Made by a program: the position numbers and the translations under genes. The notes beneath the pieces are model-generated. The model was not told the DNA's origin. It did not search any database and saw only the letters and a list, made by a program, of their open reading frames with translations. Positions 9,734 through 18,264 of a DNA stretch of 38,745 bases are shown piece after piece. The stretch's first letter is position 1, and the number at the start of each line of letters is the position of its first letter. Origin of the DNA: Proteobacteria bacterium UBA1858 (GTDB lineage Bacteria > Pseudomonadota > Gammaproteobacteria > UBA4575); contig DDIE01000034.1 in assembly GCA_002338385.1 (NCBI GenBank), positions 22,828 to 61,572 of the forward strand, given 5' to 3'.

Positions 9734-11442
9734 TGGCTTCCCCCAGCGGCCAGCACAATTTGCCCTTCACTAGTATTAATTTGATCCGGCAAGATATTCA
9801 TCAATCTGAGGCTGCCCTCAGCAATCTTGGCAAATGCTGGCGCAGCAACCATACCACCGGAGTAGCCATTGCTGGTCGGCGTATCCACCATCACAACCAC
9901 TACGATCTGAGGATTAGTATAGGGTGCAAAACCAGCAAACAAAGCAACATAATCCTCCTCTGAATATCCCCCTTTAATGAATTTCTTGGAAGTTCCAGTC
10001 TTACCCGCAGATGAATAGGATTTCATTTGAGCACGTGAGCCTGTACCTTCAGCAGACACTACGCCACGCATCATGTTGACGATAGCTGTTGTTGTTGCTG
10101 CTGAAATGACGCGTGTGCCTGGCGGAGGGTCTTGATGAGCAATGAATGTCACGGGTAAGCGTATGCCATCATTGGCTAACACACTGTAGGCTCTCGCCAG
10201 CTGCAATGAGGTGGTCGACATGCCATAACCAAATGCGATTGTGGCACGTTGCAGCTTATTCCACTCACTATAACTTTCCAGCTCACCCTCGGTTTCACCG
10301 GTCATGCCTGAGCCTGTGAGTTGACCAAAACCAACGGCCTGATACAGCGACCAGATATTGGCGGGTTGCATATTAAGTGCGACCTTAACTGCACCCACAT
10401 TACTGGACTTAGCCAGCAGGGTTGGCAGTGTGATCTGACCATAATTGCGGGCATCTTTAACGGCCAGCTGACCATACTGAAAATGACCCGGAGCAGTTTC
10501 AATTACGCTGTTCAAACTGTGTATATCTCGCTCCAGACTGGCAGCAAGTAAAAAAGGCTTAATAGTTGAACCCGGTTCAAAACGATCGGTAATCGCTCGG
10601 TTACGCATCTGATTATGAATTGCATTTCTGCGATCATTGGGGTTGTATACTGGCAGGTTAGTCATGGCTAATACTTCACCTGTTGCCACCGATAATACGA
10701 CCACAGATCCGGATGCCGCTGCGTGTTTTTGAATAGCGCGCTTAAGTTCTCTGTGCGCTAGATATTGAATGCGTTTATCGATCGACAGAACTAATTCATT
10801 ACCCTGCTTGGGTGCTTCAATAGATTCAATATCCGCAATGATCTGACGCTTACCGTCACGTAAGACACGTTTCTTGCCTGGCTCACCATGCAACCAGTCA
10901 TCATAGGCATGCTCAATACCGTCAATTCCCTCACCATCAATGTTAGTCAATCCGATCACATGCGCCAGCATGTCACCCGCAGGATAGTAACGGCGATATT
11001 CTTCTTGGGTAGAAATACCAGCTAATTGAGTATGCATAATTGTCTCCGCTACCGCTGGCGGTACATGTCGCTTCAGATAGACAAAGTATTTTTCTGCCCG
11101 ACTTTCAATCTTGCTGCGTAATCGTACTGGATCCAGCTGCAAAATCCGGGCAACAGATACGATAGACTCGGGATGTTGCAGGATAACTCTGGGATTGGCT
11201 GAAATAGAGTAAACAGGTGTGCTGATCGCCAGCGCCTCACCATGGCGATCCTTGATGACCCCTCGATGGGCAGGAATTTCGACCACACTGACTTGAGTTT
11301 TTATACCTTTCTGCTCGTAAAATTCTGCATCTAATAATTGCAGTTGAACAGCGCGCATGAAGAGTAGAATAAATACCAACAATATCAAGCCCAATGAAAA
11401 ATATCTGCGTCCATTGAATGTTTTCAATTGTGCTTTTTTCAT
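9730..11442 (-). CDS. ftsI: Peptidoglycan D,D-transpeptidase FtsI (PBP3)
   Basis: FtsI cross-links septal peptidoglycan in the periplasm as the partner of FtsW. The 570-aa product has a short cytoplasmic tail, one membrane anchor at about residues 14-30, the class B PBP pedestal (AHRGVIKDRHG at about 58-68) and a transpeptidase domain. All three active-site motifs are present: STIK (292-295, catalytic serine), SSN (345-347) and KTGT (480-483). It follows ftsL directly, with the start one base after the ftsL stop. Confidence 0.97.
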   Translation of the reverse strand: MKKAQLKTFNGRRYFSLGLILLVFILLFMRAVQLQLLDAEFYEQKGIKTQVSVVEIPAHRGVIKDRHGEALAISTPVYSISANPRVILQHPESIVSVARILQLDPVRLRSKIESRAEKYFVYLKRHVPPAVAETIMHTQLAGISTQEEYRRYYPAGDMLAHVIGLTNIDGEGIDGIEHAYDDWLHGEPGKKRVLRDGKRQIIADIESIEAPKQGNELVLSIDKRIQYLAHRELKRAIQKHAAASGSVVVLSVATGEVLAMTNLPVYNPNDRRNAIHNQMRNRAITDRFEPGSTIKPFLLAASLERDIHSLNSVIETAPGHFQYGQLAVKDARNYGQITLPTLLAKSSNVGAVKVALNMQPANIWSLYQAVGFGQLTGSGMTGETEGELESYSEWNKLQRATIAFGYGMSTTSLQLARAYSVLANDGIRLPVTFIAHQDPPPGTRVISAATTTAIVNMMRGVVSAEGTGSRAQMKSYSSAGKTGTSKKFIKGGYSEEDYVALFAGFAPYTNPQIVVVVMVDTPTSNGYSGGMVAAPAFAKIAEGSLRLMNILPDQINTSEGQIVLAAGGSQ

Positions 11443-11709
11443 TTAATCCAGCTCCAACATCTGCACATCTGAATATTGCAAAATTTGCATATCTAACTTT
11501 TGGATCGCGATTTTCTCAATACGTGCCTCATTCGACCATGCACTTTCCTCAAGTAGTAACTTCTCCCATTCCGTTTGAAGTTTGTTTTGACTGGCTTGCA
11601 AAGACTGCAGCTGAATAAAATATTTCCTCTGTAAATGCTTGCTATAAGCCAAGCCCGCAGCAGTGACTACAACCATCAAATAAAATATCAGTAACAGACG
11701 CAGTTTCAT
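11443..11709 (-). CDS. ftsL: Cell division protein FtsL
   Basis: FtsL is a small bitopic membrane protein that joins FtsB and FtsQ and helps activate FtsWI at the septum. The 88-aa product has a short N-terminal tail, one membrane helix at about residues 4-22 and a periplasmic region rich in Q, L, K and E that looks like a coiled coil. Sequence identity in this family is low, so the call rests on length, topology and its place between rsmH and ftsI. The ATG overlaps the rsmH stop (ATGA). Confidence 0.92.
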   Translation of the reverse strand: MKLRLLLIFYLMVVVTAAGLAYSKHLQRKYFIQLQSLQASQNKLQTEWEKLLLEESAWSNEARIEKIAIQKLDMQILQYSDVQMLELD

Positions 11710-12635
11710 TTGAATACCTTCTCTGCGATGCGTAAGCGGGCACTGCGTGATCTCGGATTATGCTCCATCTCCATCTCACCCGGACGGATCAATTTCCCAA
11801 TAGGCGCGAGATATTCTGCTGCCTGATGTTGGATTGGTAGCTTGGCCAAACTTTCCAGCGGCCGGCTGTTGCGGATAAAACGCTTGACGATTCTATCCTC
11901 TAGCGAATGGAAGCTAATGACAGCCAAGCGGCCAGTCATCTTAATTAATCGATAGGCCGCGGATAGGGCTATTGTTAATGCTTCTAACTCACCATTCACA
12001 GCAATTCGTAGTGCCTGAAAACTGCGTGTCGCTGGATGTATGCCTTGATAATGCCTGGGATAACACTGCTTTATTATTGTGGCTAACTGTAAGGTACTGT
12101 TGAGGCTTGTTTGTTGCTGGGCCTGCATGATGCTGGTAGCAATTTTTTTGGCATGACGTTCCTCGCCAAACTCTCTCAACACTGCGGTCAGTTGTTGCAG
12201 CGAACAGCTGGCCAACCACTCGGACGCCGTTTGCCCTACGGTATTATTCATGCGCATATCCAAAGGACCATCATGGCTAAAACTAAACCCACGCTGGGCA
12301 TCATCCAGTTGGGGTGAAGACACACCTAAATCAAAAAAAATACCATCAGTTTTGTTCAACAAATCGTACGTCTCTCCAATTTGCAGTAGATGCTCAAAGC
12401 TACTGTGTATAATCTCCACACGCGCATCATGCCTGTATTTCTCTGTCGCTGTTTGGATTGCTGTCAGGTCTTGATCCAGCACAAATAGTCTGCCTTGCTC
12501 AGATATTTTATTGAGGAAAATCTGACTATGACCGCCGCGCCCGAAAGTACAATCTATGTAGATACCATCAGGCTTAATATTCAGCGCTTGCAGGGATTCC
12601 TCAGGCAAAACTGGCACATGCGCTTGGCCATTCAT
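11706..12635 (-). CDS. rsmH: 16S rRNA (cytosine(1402)-N(4))-methyltransferase RsmH
   Basis: RsmH (MraW) methylates N4 of C1402 in 16S rRNA using S-adenosylmethionine. The 309-aa product has the SAM-binding motif DCTFGRGGHSQ near residues 28-38, FDLGVSSPQLD with the following RGFSF segment, and the C-terminal ISFHSLEDRIVKRF motif. It starts 2 bases after the mraZ stop in the standard mraZ-rsmH-ftsL order. Together with rsmI, which O-methylates the same nucleotide, the window encodes both modifications of C1402. Confidence 0.97.
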   Translation of the reverse strand: MNGQAHVPVLPEESLQALNIKPDGIYIDCTFGRGGHSQIFLNKISEQGRLFVLDQDLTAIQTATEKYRHDARVEIIHSSFEHLLQIGETYDLLNKTDGIFFDLGVSSPQLDDAQRGFSFSHDGPLDMRMNNTVGQTASEWLASCSLQQLTAVLREFGEERHAKKIATSIMQAQQQTSLNSTLQLATIIKQCYPRHYQGIHPATRSFQALRIAVNGELEALTIALSAAYRLIKMTGRLAVISFHSLEDRIVKRFIRNSRPLESLAKLPIQHQAAEYLAPIGKLIRPGEMEMEHNPRSRSARLRIAEKVFK

Positions 12636-12637
12636 AT

Positions 12638-13090
12638 TTAAAGAATTATCCGATCAAGCACAGATTCACCGTCATCCGAGTCAGCTTCATCCTGCAACCA
12701 TTCCTGAGTGTTATTGTTCCATCGGTCTTCGTCCCATAATTCAAATTTGTTACCCTGACCTAACAAAAAAACATTTTTCTTGAGGGCAGCAAATTCGCGT
12801 AATTCATTGGGCAGGAGCAGGCGCGACTGGGCATCAATCTCACATGGCTTGGCATAACCAAGATACAAACGATGCCAGCGTCTGACTTGCTTTCTGGCAT
12901 TTGGTAAGCTCAACAACTCGGACTCAACACGTTCCCATTCAGGGAAAGGGTATATCAGCAGACAACGATCAATATCGACCGTGATGACCAAATGGCCCCC
13001 ACAGGCGGCATTAATCTCATCCCGATGCTTAGTCGGAATGCTAATACGCCCTTTTGCGTCGATTGTTGTTGATGTTATGCCTCTAAACAT
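12638..13090 (-). CDS. mraZ: Transcriptional regulator MraZ
   Basis: MraZ is a ring-forming DNA-binding protein of the AbrB/SpoVT-like fold that represses the dcw operon by binding GTG-rich repeats upstream of its own gene. The 150-aa product has both half-repeats: the first around DAKGRISIPTKHR and the second around DAQSRLLLPNELREF. Length is normal. It is the first gene of the operon, and the matching operator is visible upstream (13105-13144), which supports autoregulation. Confidence 0.96.
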   Translation of the reverse strand: MFRGITSTTIDAKGRISIPTKHRDEINAACGGHLVITVDIDRCLLIYPFPEWERVESELLSLPNARKQVRRWHRLYLGYAKPCEIDAQSRLLLPNELREFAALKKNVFLLGQGNKFELWDEDRWNNNTQEWLQDEADSDDGESVLDRIIL

Positions 13091-13104
13091 GCCCTTTTAA
13101 CCTT

Positions 13105-13144
13105 GTTTTTTCACAAAAAACCACTTTTCCCCACTTTTTCACAC
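13105..13144 (-). promoter_or_regulatory. MraZ operator: four 10-bp GTG repeats
   Basis: On the minus strand four consecutive 10-base units each begin with GTG: GTGTGAAAAA, GTGGGGAAAA, GTGGTTTTTT, GTGAAAAAAC. MraZ is known to bind GTG(G)-type boxes at 10-bp periodicity upstream of mraZ. The array overlaps the predicted transcription start and leader, so binding should block transcription of the dcw operon. The two central units match the usual box best. Confidence 0.8.
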
Positions 13145-13171
13145 TATAGGAATCAGTGAGTCAAATTGCAA
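13143..13171 (-). promoter_or_regulatory. Sigma-70-type promoter of mraZ / dcw operon
   Basis: The minus strand has TTGCAA (13166-13171) and TATAGT (13143-13148) separated by 17 bases. TATAGT matches the -10 consensus at five of six positions and TTGCAA matches the -35 at four. The inferred start near 13136 falls inside the MraZ boxes, and the leader to the mraZ ATG would be about 45 bases. Confidence 0.6.
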
Positions 13172-13312
13172 GCAAAAACAGGTATAAATCGGGTGGTTTT
13201 CCCCTTTTAAGACAGTAACTTATCGCATATTAGCGGTGCAATATAGGGGGAATATTATTGTGTATTAGAGGCTTGACTCGCCTTGTTGAGAGTTTACTTT
13301 AAGTTTGGGTGG

Positions 13313-13665
13313 AGTGAGAGTTAATCAGTAAGCCGGGTTCTGTCGTGGACAGTCATTCATCTGAGATATTTGTCACCAAACACCTTATGCGACCTACCCG
13401 AGGACCATGTGGACCACATGTGGCTCGCGCCTGCCCTCCTATTTGGTCTTGCTCCAAGCGGGGTTTACCATGCCGTTGTTGTTACCAACACCGCGGTGCG
13501 CTCTTACCGCACCATTTCACCCTTACCTATCAATCTAGGCGGTATCTTTTCTGTTGCACTTTCCATGGACTCGCGCCCTCCAGGCGTTACCTGGCGCTCT
13601 GCCCTGTGGAGCCCGGACTTTCCTCTGTCGCAGCAGCGACAGCGACTGCCTCGATCAACTCTCAC
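13313..13665 (-). ncRNA. rnpB: RNase P RNA (bacterial type A)
   Basis: This is the catalytic RNA of RNase P, which trims tRNA 5' ends. On the minus strand the conserved P4 5' strand and neighbours (GAGGAAAGTCCGGGCTCC) occur at about 13609-13626, and the conserved 3' block ACAGAACCCGGCTTA ends at about 13329. The ends pair as helix P1: GAGAGTTGATC near 13653-13663 with GATTAACTCTC near 13316-13326. The 350-nt size fits type A RNA. Ends are set from P1 and are good to a few bases. It lies between rsmI and mraZ, a common gammaproteobacterial arrangement. I see no clear terminator after it; a -10-like TAGAGT lies just upstream of the 5' end without a convincing -35. Confidence 0.95.
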
Positions 13666-13696
13666 CGGCACTCTACCATTAAAGCAAGTGATCCTG

Positions 13697-14539
13697 CTAT
13701 GACTGATGATAGTACTCAGCGGCCAGCTCATAGAGCAGATTTTTGGCCAGCGAAGACTGCGTGCGCGCCAGCTCGACCGCTGCCCGGTGACTCATTAATG
13801 GGCATATACACTCAAATAAGATACGCATTTTATTAATTTCGAGCTGAGTTGTTTCTGCGCCACTATCACCCTGCAATAAGATCACAAACTCACCCAAACA
13901 GGGAATGACCTGAGCGTGCAACTGTTGCACTATTTCGCCGACGCTGGCACTGACAATTTGTTCGTGCACTTTGGTCAGCTCGCGTGCAAGCATGATTCTG
14001 CGCTCAGCACCCAAGGTATCGCGAATATCCTCTAGTACCTCAATAATACGATGTTTGGTTTCATATAAGATTGTTGCCTGAGTATTTAGCGCCAGACGTG
14101 CCAGCTGTTGTCGTCGGGCAGTCTGCTTTGGCGCCAGATAGCCCTCGAAGCTGAATCGGCTGACATTAAAATCATTCACTGAGAGTGCGGTGATCGCTGC
14201 GCTGGCACCTGGCACGGGTATGACTTGAATATTGTTCTGCCTGCATCGCGCCACCAGGCTATGACCGGGATCGCTAATCAAAGGAGTACCCGCGTCCGTA
14301 ACGAGGGCGATGCGATGTCCTTGTGCTAACTTTGTTAAGACCTGGGGATCACGCTGCTCAGCATTGTGTTGATGATAGGATAACAGTGACTTTTTGATGC
14401 CATGCACAGTCAGAAGTTTTTGCGTCACACGCGTATCTTCAGCAAGTATTAAATCCACCTCAGCTAACACTCCCAGGGCGCGCAGAGTGATATCTTTAAG
14501 ATTTCCAATTGGCGTTGCAACAATATAAAGTAGAGACAA
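13697..14539 (-). CDS. rsmI: 16S rRNA (cytidine(1402)-2'-O)-methyltransferase RsmI
   Basis: RsmI methylates the 2'-O of C1402 in 16S rRNA using SAM, acting with RsmH encoded nearby. The tetrapyrrole-methylase-like fold shows LYIVATPIGNLKDIT at the N-terminus, AEDTRV, and VTDAGTPLISDPG for SAM binding. Start choice: the frame extends to an ATG at 14608, but this adds 23 residues not expected in the family, leaves only 6 bases to the divergent lpoA start and would swallow an inverted repeat at 14569-14596. I prefer a TTG at 14539 just before SLLYIVATP. No strong ribosome-binding site is seen (GGA about 9 nt upstream), so the start is uncertain. Confidence 0.93.
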   Translation of the reverse strand: MSLLYIVATPIGNLKDITLRALGVLAEVDLILAEDTRVTQKLLTVHGIKKSLLSYHQHNAEQRDPQVLTKLAQGHRIALVTDAGTPLISDPGHSLVARCRQNNIQVIPVPGASAAITALSVNDFNVSRFSFEGYLAPKQTARRQQLARLALNTQATILYETKHRIIEVLEDIRDTLGAERRIMLARELTKVHEQIVSASVGEIVQQLHAQVIPCLGEFVILLQGDSGAETTQLEINKMRILFECICPLMSHRAAVELARTQSSLAKNLLYELAAEYYHQS

Positions 14540-14568
14540 AGTAGATATCCAAAAATAACTAAGAATAC

Positions 14569-14596
14569 TGCGCACTAAATTGAGTTTAGCTGCGCA
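14569..14596. repeat. Inverted repeat in the rsmI-lpoA divergent intergenic region
   Basis: Arms TGCGCA-CTAAA and TTTAG-C-TGCGCA face each other across a 5-base centre (TTGAG), with a single unpaired C in the right arm. It sits midway between the preferred rsmI start and the lpoA start, where promoters for both directions should lie. It could be an operator or an RNA hairpin in either leader; nothing shows which. Confidence 0.5.
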
Positions 14597-14614
14597 GCCA
14601 GTAAGCATATAACC

Positions 14615-16489
14615 ATGAATAATAAGCAGACGCTAGCGCTATCATATTGCATTATTGTATTCACCAGCCTGTTTTTAATCACTGGCTGTGGCACCTCCTT
14701 ACCGCGCTCAGATAGCGCCATCGCTGACAAAAACACTCAGGCTGAATTACTTATTCAGCAGCAGAAATATGCGCAAGCGGCTGAACTATATCTCCAGATT
14801 GCCCAACAAGCCGCAGCCGAAGATCAAGTTAGCTATCGCTTACAAGCAGCAGAAATCCTACTCATGGCTGCTGCACCCGAACAAGCGCTCACAACTCTGG
14901 CGCTGCTTGATAGCACGATACTCAGCCCGCAACAGTTGCTACGTTTTCAACTCATTGGGCTTGAGAGCTATACCCGCACAGCGCAATACGAGCAGGCCAG
15001 AGATATTCTGCGGGCGCTCAATATGAGCCAACTGAATGACTCCCAAACCCAGCAATACTTAGTCCTAAGCGCTGACATCTATGCCGCTACGGGCGACTAT
15101 CGAAGTGCGGTAGAGGCACATATCCAAATCGATCACTCGTCATACTTGGCAATAATTAAAGCAAACAATCAAGCAATCCTCTGGGACTTACTGACACAGT
15201 TGAATAGCCATCAACTCGCCCAGCTGCAAGCAAGCCAGGATCAAAATACTCAAGCTTGGCTGGCACTAGTGGCTGTCCAGCAGAAAATTTATGAAAACAC
15301 ACAACAGCTACAGTCAGCCATCGACCAATGGCGACTCAGTTACCCGCTCCACAGTATCAATCAGACACTCCTGACAGAAATCATTGCGCGTTACTCAAGC
15401 TATTTTGTAATCCCGAAAAAAATTGCGCTGCTATTACCTATGACTGGTCGCTACAGCACAATTGCGCAAGTGATTTATGCTGGTGTTAGCGCGGCACAAC
15501 AGCTTAATGAACACCCCGCTTATGCACCAGAAATTGTTTTATATGACACGGGTGAGAATGCCAATGAGATCATGCAGTATTATCAAGCGGCGGTAGACGA
15601 TGGCGCTGAATATATCATTGGTCCTCTCAATAAACAGGCAGTGGAGCTCATTGCCCAACAGGCCGAGCTAAGCGTACCCACCTTGACGCTTAACTACCTG
15701 CCAGCCGATATCAAGCCACCAAAAAATCTGTATCAGTTTGGGCTATTGCCTGAAGATGAAGCCAGCCAAGTGGCTGATCAGATGTTAGGCAACGGCTATC
15801 ACAATGTGCTCATCCTCACGCCACAGGGGGACTGGGAATCACGCCTAGTGACTGCTTTCAGTCAACGCTTTGATGAATTAGCAGGCAACATTCTGGATAT
15901 TAAGTTTTATGCCAAAGATAAAGTGGACTTCTCCGACCCTCTGAAACAAATCTTATTGATTGACCAGAGTGAGCTTAGACGTAAAGAATTAAATGCCACA
16001 CTGGGACAGAGAGTTGAATATCAGCCACGCCGTCGGCAAGATGCCGAGGCTATTTTCTTGGTTGCACGTCCTGAGTTAGCACGCTTAATTCGACCGCAGA
16101 TTAATTATCATTATGCGACTGACTTACCGGTTTATAGCACTTCACATATTTTCTCAGGCACTGAAAATAGCACTAAAGATAGAGATATAAATGAGGTTAT
16201 CTTCTGCGACATGCCATGGATTTTAGCCCCACAGGCGGACAACGCTATGCTCAGAGAATTGATTGAAATCGAAGCGGGAGACCGCTACCAAGATCTGCCA
16301 CGCTTCGCCGCTCTGGGTATTGATGCCTACCATCTGCCACTTGAGATCAATGCTTTATTAATTTCAGCTGATAAATCCTACCCGGGGGTCACTGGCAATC
16401 TCAGCATCACAGCTAACAATCATGTCTATCGCCAGTTAAGCTGGAGTAAATTCCGTAATGGACGTCCACGTCTAATCTCATCACCATGA
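14615..16489 (+). CDS. lpoA: Penicillin-binding protein activator LpoA (LppC family)
   Basis: LpoA is an outer-membrane lipoprotein that reaches through the periplasm to activate the bifunctional synthase PBP1A. The 624-aa product has a lipoprotein signal with lipobox ITGC and the modified Cys at residue 25. An N-terminal TPR-like helical region (repeats rich in A, Q, L and Y to about residue 260) is followed by a periplasmic-binding-protein-like domain starting near KIALLLPMTGRYSTIAQVIYAG. This two-domain layout is that of LpoA/LppC. It is divergent from rsmI and followed by yraN, the usual gammaproteobacterial order. It may share a transcript with yraN, 22 bases downstream. Confidence 0.93.
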   Translation: MNNKQTLALSYCIIVFTSLFLITGCGTSLPRSDSAIADKNTQAELLIQQQKYAQAAELYLQIAQQAAAEDQVSYRLQAAEILLMAAAPEQALTTLALLDSTILSPQQLLRFQLIGLESYTRTAQYEQARDILRALNMSQLNDSQTQQYLVLSADIYAATGDYRSAVEAHIQIDHSSYLAIIKANNQAILWDLLTQLNSHQLAQLQASQDQNTQAWLALVAVQQKIYENTQQLQSAIDQWRLSYPLHSINQTLLTEIIARYSSYFVIPKKIALLLPMTGRYSTIAQVIYAGVSAAQQLNEHPAYAPEIVLYDTGENANEIMQYYQAAVDDGAEYIIGPLNKQAVELIAQQAELSVPTLTLNYLPADIKPPKNLYQFGLLPEDEASQVADQMLGNGYHNVLILTPQGDWESRLVTAFSQRFDELAGNILDIKFYAKDKVDFSDPLKQILLIDQSELRRKELNATLGQRVEYQPRRRQDAEAIFLVARPELARLIRPQINYHYATDLPVYSTSHIFSGTENSTKDRDINEVIFCDMPWILAPQADNAMLRELIEIEAGDRYQDLPRFAALGIDAYHLPLEINALLISADKSYPGVTGNLSITANNHVYRQLSWSKFRNGRPRLISSP

Positions 16490-16511
16490 ATACACCTAAT
16501 GTATAAACAGC

Positions 16512-16859
16512 ATGAAAACTCAGCTGACAGGTAAAAAAGCTGAGGACGTAGCTTGCAGTTTTCTGATTAAAAATGGATTAGTATTAGTCACTCGTAATTA
16601 TCGCTGTCGTTTTGGTGAAATTGATCTAATCATGCAAGATGCTGACATGCTGGTTTTTGTCGAAGTACGTTATCGCAAAAATAACTCATTTGGAGATGGC
16701 GCAGAATCAGTCAATCAGCAAAAACAAAGGAAACTCATATTCACGGCAAATCAGTATTTGCTGCAGCACCCGCATAATGGACCCATGCGCTTCGACGTGG
16801 TGGCGCTGTCCGCCGAGCACACACCGCAGTGGATTAATAATGCTTTTAGTGATTTTTAG
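16512..16859 (+). CDS. YraN family protein (UPF0102)
   Basis: This small cytoplasmic protein of 115 aa belongs to the YraN/UPF0102 family, which has an endonuclease-like fold but no settled function. The hallmark is RNYRCRFGEIDLIM followed by MLVFVEVRYRKNNSFGDG; the E, D and E-x-R residues match the nuclease-like core. VNQQKQRKL and FDVVAL follow as expected. It sits after lpoA as in Pseudomonas and relatives, and 11 bases before the GlcD-like gene, so the three plus-strand genes may be one operon. Confidence 0.93.
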   Translation: MKTQLTGKKAEDVACSFLIKNGLVLVTRNYRCRFGEIDLIMQDADMLVFVEVRYRKNNSFGDGAESVNQQKQRKLIFTANQYLLQHPHNGPMRFDVVALSAEHTPQWINNAFSDF

Positions 16860-16870
16860 GTGATCAAATT

Positions 16871-18262
16871 ATGTCATTAGCTAAGGAAGTCGTTACCCAA
16901 CTAAATCTTATTTTCAGCCAGGATGCAGTATTGACTGAAGCTGCCGACTGCTGGGCGTATGGCTATGACAACAGCAAACTACACAGCCCACCAGATGCGG
17001 TGGTATTACCGACAACACATGAGCAAGTCGAACGCTGCGTTCAACTATGTAACCAGTTTAGTATTCCCATGACCGCGAGAGGGCGTGGAACCGGAACTAC
17101 TGGCGCTTCAATTCCAATCCGGAAAGGTCTTGTCATTTCACTGGAACGGATGAATAAGCTGCTTAGTTTTAATCGAGCTAACCTAAGTGTGCGTGTGCAG
17201 ACAGGTATTACCAACCAGGCCGTTCAAGATTACTTACATGCGCATGGCTTTTTCTGGGCGCCAGATCCTGGCAGCGCGGCTTACTGTTCAGTCGGGGGTA
17301 ACCTAGCCTGCAATGCGGCTGGCCCACGTGCGATCAAATATGGCACTACCCGCGACAATGTCCTACAGCTCAAAGCGGTGACTGGCAGTGGTAATACTAT
17401 TCATACTGGCAGTATTACCAGCAAAGGCGTAGTTGGTCTGGATTTGACCCGCTTATTGATTGGTTCTGAGGGCACCTTAGCCATCATCACTGAGGCTGAG
17501 TTGAAAATATTGCCACGGCCTGAACAGACCAATACCTTGCGCGTCATATTTAAAAATAGCCAGGGAGCATGTTCTGCAATAGAGAACTTGACCGCCTTGA
17601 GTGATCGCCCAGCAGCAATTGAATTCATGGATCAGCATGCCATTGGACTAATTAAAGAGTACAGCGATATCGACTTGCCAGCCGCGGCTAAGGCACTCCT
17701 GATGATTAATGTTGACGGCGATTCATCCACTCTGGCCAATGCCACAGCACGAGTGGAAGCTGCTGTTAAGAATGATGCATTGATTGAAATTAAACAGGCC
17801 AGCAGCGCGCAAGATAAACAGAACTTGTGGCAAGCACGTAAAGCGTTGTCACCGATTTTACGAACTATTGCGCCAAACAAAATTAATGAAGACATCGTCG
17901 TGCCAGTGCCCAATCTGGCTGCATTCGTGGCAGCACTGGACGAGCTCGCCAGTCACTATCAATTGCCGATCGTCAATTTTGGCCATGCTGGCAATGGCAA
18001 TCTGCATGTCAATATTATGTATGACGCCAGTGACAGCAAGCAAAATGATCACGCACAGCGATGTCTGGAGGATATTTTTGCGACTGCACTCAGACTCCAG
18101 GGCACCTTATCTGGTGAACACGGAATCGGTCTGGTCAAGAGAGAGTATGTCGGTCTAGAACTGGGTCGTGAGGAGTTAGCACTGATGCATAATATCAAGC
18201 GCCAGTTCGATCCAAACAATATTCTTAATGCGGATAAATCACTGCCTAGTCAGGCAAAGTAG
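16871..18262 (+). CDS. FAD-binding oxidoreductase, GlcD/D-lactate dehydrogenase-like
   Basis: This 463-aa flavoprotein belongs to the family that includes glycolate oxidase subunit GlcD and D-lactate or D-2-hydroxyglutarate dehydrogenases. The N-terminal PCMH-type FAD domain has RGRGTGTTGASIP and the CSVGGNLACNAAGPRAIKYG signature. The C-terminal domain has NFGHAGNGNLHVN and SGEHGIGLVKREY, with histidines typical of the metal or substrate site. No GlcE or GlcF partner is adjacent, so it is probably a stand-alone 2-hydroxyacid dehydrogenase; the substrate cannot be told. It follows yraN by 11 bases and converges on dsrP with only 2 bases between stop codons. Confidence 0.9.
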   Translation: MSLAKEVVTQLNLIFSQDAVLTEAADCWAYGYDNSKLHSPPDAVVLPTTHEQVERCVQLCNQFSIPMTARGRGTGTTGASIPIRKGLVISLERMNKLLSFNRANLSVRVQTGITNQAVQDYLHAHGFFWAPDPGSAAYCSVGGNLACNAAGPRAIKYGTTRDNVLQLKAVTGSGNTIHTGSITSKGVVGLDLTRLLIGSEGTLAIITEAELKILPRPEQTNTLRVIFKNSQGACSAIENLTALSDRPAAIEFMDQHAIGLIKEYSDIDLPAAAKALLMINVDGDSSTLANATARVEAAVKNDALIEIKQASSAQDKQNLWQARKALSPILRTIAPNKINEDIVVPVPNLAAFVAALDELASHYQLPIVNFGHAGNGNLHVNIMYDASDSKQNDHAQRCLEDIFATALRLQGTLSGEHGIGLVKREYVGLELGREELALMHNIKRQFDPNNILNADKSLPSQAK

Positions 18263-18264
18263 AA

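Noticed and set aside
13345..13836. Several open frames on both strands here (up to 163 aa)
   Set aside because: They lie across the RNase P RNA and the end of rsmI; the RNA conserved blocks and P1 pairing explain the region, and the translations look like no protein family.
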